From contig JAMCTK010000055.1 of the NCBI GenBank assembly GCA_023381035.1, positions 1 through 11,601 on the forward strand: 11,601 bases of DNA, given 5' to 3'. The first letter of the stretch is position 1. Each line of letters opens with the position of its first letter. The notes beneath the pieces are model-generated. The model searched no databases. It was not told the DNA's origin and worked only from the letters and a program-made list of their open reading frames with translations. Source of the DNA: Patescibacteria group bacterium (GTDB lineage Bacteria; Patescibacteria; Microgenomatia; Levybacterales; UBA12049). Made by a program: the position numbers and the translations under genes. Positions 6,005 to 11,601 of the stretch are shown piece by piece.

Positions 6005-7750
6005 CTAATTTAAGATCATCCCGGTAGTTGGAGAGAGCGGTGGAGCAGCTTGTTCTTTTGCCTCAGGTTCAGCTTGCTTTGGCTGTTGTCCGACTTTTAC
6101 GGGAAGAGTGAAGGAGATAGTTGTGCCTTTACCTTCCTCTGACTCAGCCCAAACCTTGCCTTCGTGTGATTCAATAATTCCCTTGACAATGTATAGCCCA
6201 AGTCCTGTTCCTTTTTTGGCGAGCTCACGAGGGGTTTTTCGTATCTGGTAATACTTGGAAAAAAGATCATTAATCTCGTCTTGAGGAATTCCAATCCCGT
6301 TATCTGAAACAGAAACTTTTATTGAGTTATGATCAATGTTTGCTGAAATAGTAATAGTGCCTCCTTCTTGAGTAAATTTAAGGCTATTTGAAATAAGGTT
6401 ATTGATTGTTTGGCCAATTCTAATATGATCAAATTCAAGCCTAGGCAGATGTTCGTCCAAGTGTCTAATCAGCAATATCTTTTTCTTAGAAGCTACAGGA
6501 GTTTGTGCGGTTACAGCGTCTTCAATGACTTGTTTTATATCTCCCAACTCCTTGTTAACGCTAAAGCTCTTAGCTTCAATTTTTGCTGCATCAAGGATTG
6601 AGCCAATTTGTTCAAGTAGAACTTTTGATTGCTGTCTGATAATCTCTAACATTTGTTTTTCCTGAGCCTTGTCAATTTCCGCTCCTCCTTCCAAAATGAG
6701 CTCGGAAGAGGCTTTGATAGCGGTAAGAGGAGCGCGAATCTCATGAACTACCATATGAGTAAAATCCTCCTTAATATTTGAAAGTTTTTTCTCAATGGTA
6801 AAATCATGGAGAAGTATTGAGGCCCCAATAACGACTTTACCTGTTTCATTTTCCTTAATAACAGGGGTAATAAAAACCTGAAGAGATTTATCTCCGATCA
6901 TAACCTCTTTTTCAGTAATTGAATTTCCGGAGGTTAAAGCTTCATCGATTTTAGAAACAATATCATACTGTCCTTTTAATGAACTTAATATGTCAAAAAA
7001 AGTGCAATTTTGTTTGTCTATATTAAGGAAAGCTTTGGCAGCTTCATTTATGATCATTAGATCTTTTTTGTTATCAACCATAAATACTCCGTCTGCCAGA
7101 CCGCTTATCATGGCGGTTAGTTTTCCTTTTTCGGTTTCCAGAACCTCTTTTAATTTTGTTACTGCATTTGAGGCTTGAGAAACAATCTGGTAGAGAATCG
7201 TCATTTCTTCTTCCTTGTAAAGATTTGGTTTAACTGAAGAAACATTAATTATTCCAACAACCTTGTTATTAACAATTAAAGGAATATGAAAAAACGAAGC
7301 CAGAGGAGAAGTGTTTGTCTCATCAAGGGGAGCACCTGTCATTTCCTCAGTAACTTCAGAAAAGCTTTGTCCGGTAATGGCGGTAAATGAATCAATAATC
7401 CCGTCTTTGACACTTTGAATAAACCTGGGGCTAACTCGTTCTTCAACGTAAGTTTTAAAGATGACTTTATCGTTTCTCAGAATTAGGGACGAGGCTGTAG
7501 AATAGGAGAAGAGGTGCTTTAAACTGCCAATAATTATGTCGACGATTTCCTCAATGTCCAGAGAATAGCTGATACGATCCTGAATTTCTTTTAAAACCGA
7601 GATTTGATAAACCTTTTGCTGTTGAGTCTTTTCTCTTTGCGCCATGAGCTTGTTGCTCCTTGTTTTTTGAATAAGCAGAAATATAGCCAGGAAATCAAAC
7701 AGAGTTGTTAAAATAAGCCAAATATTCTCAGAGAGGTCAATAATATTCAT
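6005..7750 (-). CDS. Membrane-anchored GAF-PAS sensor histidine kinase
   Basis: This 581-aa kinase would autophosphorylate on a histidine in response to a signal and pass the phosphate to a response regulator. Order of parts: one N-terminal membrane helix (about 9-28), a short coiled-coil linker, a GAF domain (about 50-200) and a PAS domain (about 208-318). Next come the HisKA dimerisation domain, with HEIRAPL and phospho-acceptor His336, and the HATPase domain, with the N box at 450-460 (Asn455), DNGIGIP at 483-489 and GTGLGL at 514-519. All catalytic motifs are present. With almost nothing outside the membrane, sensing is probably cytoplasmic or through a membrane partner. The C-terminal tail (about 553-581) is rich in Pro, Ala, Glu and Gln and probably disordered. 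It is the last gene of a minus-strand group containing a receiver-only regulator, its obvious candidate partner, and starts 14 nt after a three-helix membrane protein. No Shine-Dalgarno site is seen. The signal is unknown. Confidence 0.88.
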   Translation of the reverse strand: MNIIDLSENIWLILTTLFDFLAIFLLIQKTRSNKLMAQREKTQQQKVYQISVLKEIQDRISYSLDIEEIVDIIIGSLKHLFSYSTASSLILRNDKVIFKTYVEERVSPRFIQSVKDGIIDSFTAITGQSFSEVTEEMTGAPLDETNTSPLASFFHIPLIVNNKVVGIINVSSVKPNLYKEEEMTILYQIVSQASNAVTKLKEVLETEKGKLTAMISGLADGVFMVDNKKDLMIINEAAKAFLNIDKQNCTFFDILSSLKGQYDIVSKIDEALTSGNSITEKEVMIGDKSLQVFITPVIKENETGKVVIGASILLHDFTIEKKLSNIKEDFTHMVVHEIRAPLTAIKASSELILEGGAEIDKAQEKQMLEIIRQQSKVLLEQIGSILDAAKIEAKSFSVNKELGDIKQVIEDAVTAQTPVASKKKILLIRHLDEHLPRLEFDHIRIGQTINNLISNSLKFTQEGGTITISANIDHNSIKVSVSDNGIGIPQDEINDLFSKYYQIRKTPRELAKKGTGLGLYIVKGIIESHEGKVWAESEEGKGTTISFTLPVKVGQQPKQAEPEAKEQAAPPLSPTTGMILN

Positions 7751-7764
7751 GGGCAGAGAAAACC

Positions 7765-8100
7765 TTATTTAGTTAGCGATTCAAGCTTGTCACCGGTTCT
7801 TTTACTTCCGATAACAATGGTGTAGGTTCCGATGATAAACAAAGCGTATTTAATTAGAGCAAGGGCAATAACTATTTCAGGGGTGCTTAGTTGTAGGTAG
7901 GTAATAACCGCATCAAACAAAATTCCAATAGCAATAAAGAATATTCCTATCGAAATCGCTTTAAATCCACTCGCTAAAATCCCGGTTCCAAAATGTTTGG
8001 TAACCTGGGTCATAATTACTCCGGCTACAATTCCGGCAAAGGCGGAAACTAGGGCTCCGCCCTCTACAGCAATAGTTAATAATTTCTGCGCATCAATCAT
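7765..8100 (-). CDS. Unrecognised three-helix membrane protein next to a histidine kinase
   Basis: I do not recognise this 111-aa family. Three hydrophobic segments are visible at about residues 13-31, 41-68 and 75-98, with a charged C-terminal tail (SKRTGDKLESLTK) that is probably cytoplasmic. There are no cysteines and no catalytic motif. The ATG overlaps the stop of the upstream 119-aa gene as ATGA (4 nt), a classic translational-coupling arrangement, and the kinase gene follows 14 nt later. A small multi-helix protein beside a kinase that has only one membrane helix could be a separate sensor or anchor subunit. That role is inference from position only. Confidence 0.7.
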   Translation of the reverse strand: MIDAQKLLTIAVEGGALVSAFAGIVAGVIMTQVTKHFGTGILASGFKAISIGIFFIAIGILFDAVITYLQLSTPEIVIALALIKYALFIIGTYTIVIGSKRTGDKLESLTK

Positions 8101-8456
8101 AATCCTGTTTGCCCTTGTGTGGGTTGTCCTACTAACTGTGCTTGTGCGTCAATAGTGTTTTGTATAGAAGATGCGTCAGGAGATGCTGCGGGTGCACTTG
8201 TCTGAGATATAGCAAAAAGCGGCTCCATGGTCTTTTTTACAATTAGTCCGGAAAGTTGAACAAATTGATCGATAAGTGCTTGGATCAATTCTTGGGGATT
8301 ACCGGTAAGATTTGTTACTGTGCCATCATCTTGGACGGTCAAGCCTTTAACATTTCTTGCTTTAGTCAGGGTAATTGTTGGACCAAGAATTACCATCTGT
8401 TTTTTAATAACCTCGGTCAGTAAATTTTTGTATTCTGCGTCTGTTTTAGGTTGCAT
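8097..8456 (-). CDS. Unrecognised 119-aa soluble protein in the two-component operon
   Basis: I do not recognise the family. The N-terminal 80 residues look like a small folded domain: an amphipathic helix (about 5-23), a strand-rich middle (VILGPTITLTKARNVKGLTV...GTVTNL in outline, 22-50) and a helix (about 54-78). From about residue 82 the sequence is rich in Ala, Ser, Pro and Gln, and is likely disordered. No signal peptide, membrane segment or known catalytic motif is visible. It begins 3 nt after the stop of the response regulator gene and overlaps the membrane protein gene by 4 nt, so it should be made together with both. An adaptor or regulator of the phosphorelay is a reasonable guess from position, not from sequence. 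Confidence 0.7.
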   Translation of the reverse strand: MQPKTDAEYKNLLTEVIKKQMVILGPTITLTKARNVKGLTVQDDGTVTNLTGNPQELIQALIDQFVQLSGLIVKKTMEPLFAISQTSAPAASPDASSIQNTIDAQAQLVGQPTQGQTGL

Positions 8457-8459
8457 ATA

Positions 8460-8852
8460 TTAATTATTGCTCTCTGTTTCCGTTTTTTCTTTTTTTAAAA
8501 TTCCATTCACCTTTCCGAGCACATCGGAAAGCTCAACTTGATACTTAAAAACATATTCTGTCGCTCCATTAGCTATGGCTTCTTTTACCAAATCTTCCTG
8601 ACCGAAGTTTGAAAGAATGACAACGGGGATATTGCTTGTCTCATTTGTCAGCTTTAGCTCTTTAAGCACTTCATTACCGGAGATATCAGGGAGAACCTGA
8701 TCCAGTAGGATTAAATCAAAACTTCCGGCTTTTGCTTTATCTAGCCCATCATGGCCAGAATTGGCAATCTCTGTTTCATATCCAGCCTTGTTAAAGGCAG
8801 CGCTATATATTGAAGTTAAAGACTCATCATCATCAATTAAAAGGATTTTCAT
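8460..8852 (-). CDS. Stand-alone response regulator receiver domain (CheY-like)
   Basis: This 130-aa protein is a single receiver domain that would accept a phosphoryl group from a histidine kinase. The acidic pocket is Asp7-Asp8-Asp9 and the phospho-acceptor is Asp51 (LLDQVLPD). Ser81 stands at the usual Ser/Thr switch site (VVILSN) and Lys103 is the conserved lysine. Tyr follows that lysine where most receivers have Pro. There is no DNA-binding or enzymatic output domain; after the receiver only a short charged tail remains. It is the first gene of the tightly coupled set ending with the histidine kinase. A promoter lies at 8861-8889, with the -10 box 8 nt from the ATG. Output is probably by protein-protein contact, perhaps with one of the small downstream proteins. 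Confidence 0.9.
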   Translation of the reverse strand: MKILLIDDDESLTSIYSAAFNKAGYETEIANSGHDGLDKAKAGSFDLILLDQVLPDISGNEVLKELKLTNETSNIPVVILSNFGQEDLVKEAIANGATEYVFKYQVELSDVLGKVNGILKKEKTETESNN

Positions 8853-8860
8853 AGATACTA

Positions 8861-8889
8861 ATAATAACGCTAGCAGGTATTTTTGGAAA
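8861..8889 (-). promoter_or_regulatory. Candidate promoter of the response regulator-kinase set, leaderless
   Basis: On the minus strand TTTCCA (8884-8889, 4 of 6) is followed by a 17-nt spacer and TATTAT (8861-8866, 5 of 6). Eight nt separate the -10 box from the ATG at 8852, so the transcript should start at or near the start codon. It would let the four-gene set be transcribed independently of the membrane protein gene 51 nt upstream. Confidence 0.5.
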
Positions 8890-8903
8890 TTGCAAGTTCT
8901 GAT

Positions 8904-9350
8904 TTAGTCCTTTTTAGCTTCCTGAAGATTGGTTTCTGGAGGATCCATCTGGGGCTTTTTCATCTTTTCATTAAACTGATTTAACTCTTTAACAATTTGT
9001 TCGCTGATCTGCTCGGTAAACTGCTCAATTTCTCTTGGATATCTGAATTTAAAACGGTCTGAGTAGCGAAGACCTTGCAAGATTCCTCCGATCAGAAGTC
9101 CTCTTACCATCATTGGGTAGGGGAAATTCTCCTGTATTACAACAGGAACTGCAATTATGAGGGTAAGTAGCAGCCAGTGATGAAAGTGATAGGTTTTTTT
9201 GTCAATGTGAATCCGGAAATTAGGGAGGAAATCAATTCTTCCAATGCTGATTTTAGGGATTTTATTCTTTTTCTTCTGTGGGTGAGATAGATACAGGAAA
9301 AATAAATAGCCTAGGACTATGCACAAAAAAAAGGTAAGCCAGCCGGTCAT
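8904..9350 (-). CDS. Unrecognised membrane protein with a histidine cluster
   Basis: I do not recognise the family. The 148-aa product has an N-terminal membrane helix (about 4-21), a basic stretch (KKKNK at 26-30), and a short region ending in HIDKKTYHFHHW with His48, His55, His57 and His58. A second hydrophobic segment (about 59-73) follows directly, with a possible third at about 81-95. The C-terminal 45 residues are charged and helical, with Glu, Gln and Lys repeats and probable coiled coil. Clustered histidines at the edge of a membrane helix could bind a metal or haem, but no family motif proves it. It is divergent from argS with its own extended -10 promoter, and lies 51 nt upstream of the response regulator gene on the same strand. 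It may or may not belong to that operon. Confidence 0.7.
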   Translation of the reverse strand: MTGWLTFFLCIVLGYLFFLYLSHPQKKKNKIPKISIGRIDFLPNFRIHIDKKTYHFHHWLLLTLIIAVPVVIQENFPYPMMVRGLLIGGILQGLRYSDRFKFRYPREIEQFTEQISEQIVKELNQFNEKMKKPQMDPPETNLQEAKKD

Positions 9351-9358
9351 ATGAGCAA

Positions 9359-9388
9359 ACTATATCATTATCCAGTATCAGGGATCAA
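9359..9388 (-). promoter_or_regulatory. Extended -10 promoter of the histidine-cluster membrane protein, leaderless
   Basis: Minus-strand TATAGT (9359-9364) with an extended TG (9366-9367) lies 8 nt before the ATG at 9350. TTGATC (9383-9388, 4 of 6) lies 18 nt upstream. The 5' end is predicted at or next to the start codon. This promoter overlaps the divergent argS promoter. Confidence 0.6.
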
Positions 9389-9395
9389 GAGGTTG

Positions 9396-9404
9396 TGGTA
9401 AAAT
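9396..9404 (+). promoter_or_regulatory. Extended -10 promoter of argS, leaderless start predicted
   Basis: TG (9396-9397), one base, then TAAAAT (9399-9404). Seven nt separate it from the argS ATG, the same spacing as at leuS. No convincing -35 box is present, which is acceptable for extended -10 promoters. No ribosome-binding site exists. Confidence 0.6.
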
Positions 9405-9411
9405 TAATTGC

Positions 9412-11127
9412 ATGGATATTAAACAACAGATAAGAGAAGATCTAACGGCAGTTTTAAATGGGATTGGGTTTAAAAAAAACATAGTCGTAGAAGTTCCAAA
9501 AGACATCTCCAAAGGAGACTACACCACAAACGTTGCTTTTATTGCCGCAAAAGAACTGAAAAAGTCACCCCAGGAAATAGCAAGTGAGATTTGTTCTAGA
9601 TTAAAGGAAAAGAAGTATCTACAAAAAGTCGAAGCTGTTGGTGGTTTCATCAATTTTTATATTTCCCTTGATTTTCTTAGCGATTCCTTGAACGATCTGC
9701 TTGCTTCAGGCAAGAAAGCAGGTCATTCAGTATTTGATGGTCAAAAAATTATGGTTGAGTATGCTCATCCGAATACCCACAAAGAAATGCATATTGGACA
9801 CATGAGAACATTAATAACAGGAGAAGCTATTTCAAGGCTACTTGAGTCACAAAATGCTGATGTTTTTAGGGCAAACTATCAGGGGGACATCGGTCCTCAT
9901 GTTGCCAAAGCTATTTATGGAATTCAAAAAATAATGGCTGAGAAAAATCTGAAGCTGGAAGTGGTAGAAAAATGGAGCAGCAAAGATAAAGCGCATTTCT
10001 TGGGACAAGGGTACGTAGTTGGCAGTCAGGATTATGAAGAGCATAAGCAGGAAATTGATGACATAAATGCGAAGCTCTACTCAAAAACAGAAGATATTAA
10101 GGCAATTTATGAACAAACTAGAAAATGGAGTTTAGATTACTACGACGAGTTTTATACCCGATTTTATACGCATTTTGACCAACTCTTTTTCGAATCCGAA
10201 ATGGCTCAGATTGGTAAGCAGACAGTATTAGACAATACACCTAAGGTATTCTTGCTTGACCAGGGTGCATATATTTTCCCCGGAGATAAATACGGACTCC
10301 ATAGGCGTGTTTTTATAACTAAAGATGGAAATCCTACCTACGAAGGCAAAGAGCTGGGTAATGCTCAGGCTCAATACAAAGCATTTAAGTTTGATCGAAA
10401 GATTCATGTAGTAGCAAGTGAGCAAAAAGGATATTTCGAAGTTGTTTTTAAGGCTCTTGATCTAATAGATCCTGAAAAATTTAAAGGTAAACAGCTTCAT
10501 ATTTCCATGGGTATGGTTCAACTTTCAGATCGAAAAATGAGCAGTAGAACAGGAGATGTGTTAACAGTAGACTGGCTTATTGATCAAGTCAAAGAAAAAG
10601 TTATGCAAATGCTTAAAGAGGGGAGAATAAAAGCTGATGATAAAGAAAAGGTGGCCGAGCAAATTTCAATCGGGGCAATCAAATATTCAGTCTTAAAGGT
10701 TGGCACAGGTCAGGATGTATCTTTTGATATAGAAAAGTCGGTATCGCTTGAAGGAGATAGTGGTCCCTACCTTCAATATACGATCGCAAGAATAAACAGC
10801 ATTCTTGCTAAATCTAAAATCCCATCAACTGATTTGAATCAGAGGAACAAATTCCAGCTCGATAATCTGGAGGTTGAAGAAGAAAATCTTCTAAGGCTAA
10901 TTTATCGTTACCCTGAGATTAAGCAACAGGCTGCAGAAAAACTTTTACCAAATATTTTGTCAAATTATCTGTTTGATGTTGCTCAAAGCTTTAACCTTTT
11001 TTACCAGAAGCACAAAATTCTCGGATCAGAGCAGGAAGACTTACGAATTTTCGTAGCGCTAATTACCTCAAGAGTGCTAAAATTAGGCCTAGAGCTTTTA
11101 GGGATTGAGTCTCCAGAACAGATGTAG
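9412..11127 (+). CDS. argS: Arginyl-tRNA synthetase
   Basis: ArgRS (class I) joins arginine to tRNA-Arg in the cytoplasm and needs the tRNA for amino-acid activation. The 571-aa product is full length for the family. The ArgRS-specific N-terminal domain (about 1-90, with GDYTTNVAF and GGFINFYI) precedes the catalytic core with VEYAHPNTHKEMHIGH (HIGH at 127-130) and YQGDIGPHVAK. The KMSKS-equivalent loop is KMSSRTGDV at 375-383. The C-terminal DALR anticodon-binding domain begins near 450 (SGPYLQYTIARI) and ends with the usual helix RVLKLGLELLGI. The start is fixed by homology at the extreme N-terminus and by a -10 box 7 nt upstream. It is probably monocistronic, with 237 nt before the next gene. 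No frame damage is seen, unlike leuS. Confidence 0.95.
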   Translation: MDIKQQIREDLTAVLNGIGFKKNIVVEVPKDISKGDYTTNVAFIAAKELKKSPQEIASEICSRLKEKKYLQKVEAVGGFINFYISLDFLSDSLNDLLASGKKAGHSVFDGQKIMVEYAHPNTHKEMHIGHMRTLITGEAISRLLESQNADVFRANYQGDIGPHVAKAIYGIQKIMAEKNLKLEVVEKWSSKDKAHFLGQGYVVGSQDYEEHKQEIDDINAKLYSKTEDIKAIYEQTRKWSLDYYDEFYTRFYTHFDQLFFESEMAQIGKQTVLDNTPKVFLLDQGAYIFPGDKYGLHRRVFITKDGNPTYEGKELGNAQAQYKAFKFDRKIHVVASEQKGYFEVVFKALDLIDPEKFKGKQLHISMGMVQLSDRKMSSRTGDVLTVDWLIDQVKEKVMQMLKEGRIKADDKEKVAEQISIGAIKYSVLKVGTGQDVSFDIEKSVSLEGDSGPYLQYTIARINSILAKSKIPSTDLNQRNKFQLDNLEVEEENLLRLIYRYPEIKQQAAEKLLPNILSNYLFDVAQSFNLFYQKHKILGSEQEDLRIFVALITSRVLKLGLELLGIESPEQM

Positions 11128-11294
11128 CTGTTCAAAATAGGTCAAAAAATATCAAGAAGGGCAAATTAGCGACAATTCCTCAATAAGACATTTTCTTTAA
11201 AAAGGCTTTTCATAATGTTTCCAGCCGTAAACAGCCTTAAACATGCTGAGATATTGCGATCTATTTTGATGCATGCTTAATTTGCGTAAAATCT

Positions 11295-11313
11295 TAATTC
11301 GGGAATTATTTTT
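11295..11313 (+). terminator. Weak candidate intrinsic terminator
   Basis: TAATTC, GG, GAATTA forms a short six-pair stem, followed at once by TTTTT. The stem has only one G-C pair and a 2-nt loop, so it is marginal. It is the only hairpin with a T-tract between argS and the next promoter. Confidence 0.2.
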
Positions 11314-11323
11314 GCTTTATTTG

Positions 11324-11344
11324 CTTGGCAAAAGCAAGGCCAAG
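11324..11344 (+). repeat. Inverted repeat overlapping the M16 peptidase promoter
   Basis: CTTGGC, 9 nt, GCCAAG is a perfect 6-bp inverted repeat that covers the -35 box and most of the spacer. Its place would suit an operator for a dimeric repressor. An alternative hairpin (TTGCTT/AAGCAA) overlaps the same bases, so the element may simply be a structured, repeat-rich stretch. Confidence 0.4.
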
Positions 11345-11353
11345 TGGTACAAT
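11325..11353 (+). promoter_or_regulatory. Sigma70-type promoter of the M16 peptidase gene
   Basis: TTGGCA (11325-11330, 5 of 6), a 17-nt spacer, and TACAAT (11348-11353, 5 of 6) with an extended TG at 11345-11346. The ATG is 11 nt beyond the -10 box, so the leader would be only about 5 nt and cannot hold a ribosome-binding site. Confidence 0.7.
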
Positions 11354-11364
11354 TAACTCTCAGA

Positions 11365-11601
11365 ATGAATTATCAACGCAAAGTTTTAGCAAATGGTCTC
11401 AGAGTTATTGCAGCTCCAATGCCATCTTTGGAAAGCGCTACTGCAATGGCAATGGTTGGAGCAGGCAGTCGCTACGAATCAAAACAGAATAATGGAGTCT
11501 CCCACTTCCTAGAGCACATGGCTTTTAAAGGAACGGAAAAACGGCCGACAGCTTTGGAGATAATGACAGAGATTGATGGTATCGGCGGTGAATTTAATGC
11601 A
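11365..11601 (+). CDS. M16-family zinc metallopeptidase, N-terminal part (runs off the window)
   Basis: The first 79 residues of an insulinase/processing-peptidase-type protease are visible. They show the family opening (LANGLRVIAAPMP, then VGAGSRYE) and the inverted zinc motif HxxEH as HFLEH at residues 47-51. The following conserved MAFKGTEKR and GGEFNA are also present. In HxxEH the two histidines bind zinc and the glutamate is catalytic, so this copy looks active. The start agrees with the usual N-terminus of the family and with the promoter just upstream. The gene is cut by the window end, so the C-terminal half and the Glu that completes the zinc site cannot be seen. Bacterial members degrade peptides or process proteins; the specific substrate cannot be told. 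Confidence 0.9.
   Translation, partial: MNYQRKVLANGLRVIAAPMPSLESATAMAMVGAGSRYESKQNNGVSHFLEHMAFKGTEKRPTALEIMTEIDGIGGEFNA

Larger units (their letters stand above)
11128..11364. other. 237-bp intergenic region between argS and the M16 peptidase gene
   Basis: I see no coding frame, tRNA or recognisable riboswitch. It contains one weak AT-rich hairpin with a T-tract (11295-11313). A loose AAGGCT...AGCCTT inverted pair near 11201-11240 has a long loop and no T-tract. The end holds a good promoter with an inverted repeat (11324-11353) for the downstream gene. Confidence 0.5.

Noticed and set aside
11201..11240. Hairpin AAGGCT...AGCCTT as the argS terminator
   Set aside because: The loop is over 20 nt and no T-tract follows.

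Overview
The window is A+T-rich, densely packed bacterial DNA in the standard genetic code; TAA, TAG and TGA all end genes whose reading frames are otherwise intact. Short intergenic gaps, near absence of Shine-Dalgarno sites, a DNA-uptake cluster with the ComEC channel and its metallo-beta-lactamase (MBL) part on separate reading frames, and a LeuRS without a leucine-specific insertion suggest a small-genome member of the Candidate Phyla Radiation (Patescibacteria, perhaps Microgenomates). That placement is inference from style; no marker gene here settles it.

Layout. On the minus strand, 130-582 encodes a small unrecognised membrane or exported protein. On the plus strand, leuS (772-3223) is followed closely by comEA, comEC and an MBL-fold ComEC-type hydrolase (to 6002). 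leuS is broken near 1133 by an apparent deletion of about 20-23 nt that shifts the frame and removes a conserved segment. The MBL gene meets the last gene of a minus-strand group tail to tail with only 2 bp between the stop codons. Read in transcription order, that group (9350 to 6005) is: a small membrane protein with a histidine cluster, a stand-alone response regulator receiver, an unrecognised 119-aa soluble protein, a 111-aa protein with three membrane segments, and a GAF-PAS histidine kinase. The last four are tightly coupled (3-nt gap, 4-nt overlap, 14-nt gap) and look like one signalling module with no DNA-binding output. Divergently from this group, argS (9412-11127) is intact. After a 237-bp gap, the N-terminal part of an M16 zinc peptidase runs off the window end.

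Two themes stand out. First, most transcription-unit starts carry a clear sigma70-type -10 box only 7-8 nt before the ATG (leuS, argS, the 148-aa membrane protein and the response regulator). This predicts leaderless mRNAs and fits the missing ribosome-binding sites. Second, the four-gene module of receiver, two small unknown proteins and histidine kinase is the best candidate for an undescribed system. The rest is translation (leuS, argS) and DNA uptake (comEA, comEC, MBL). No RNA genes, CRISPR arrays, insertion sequences or phage genes were seen.
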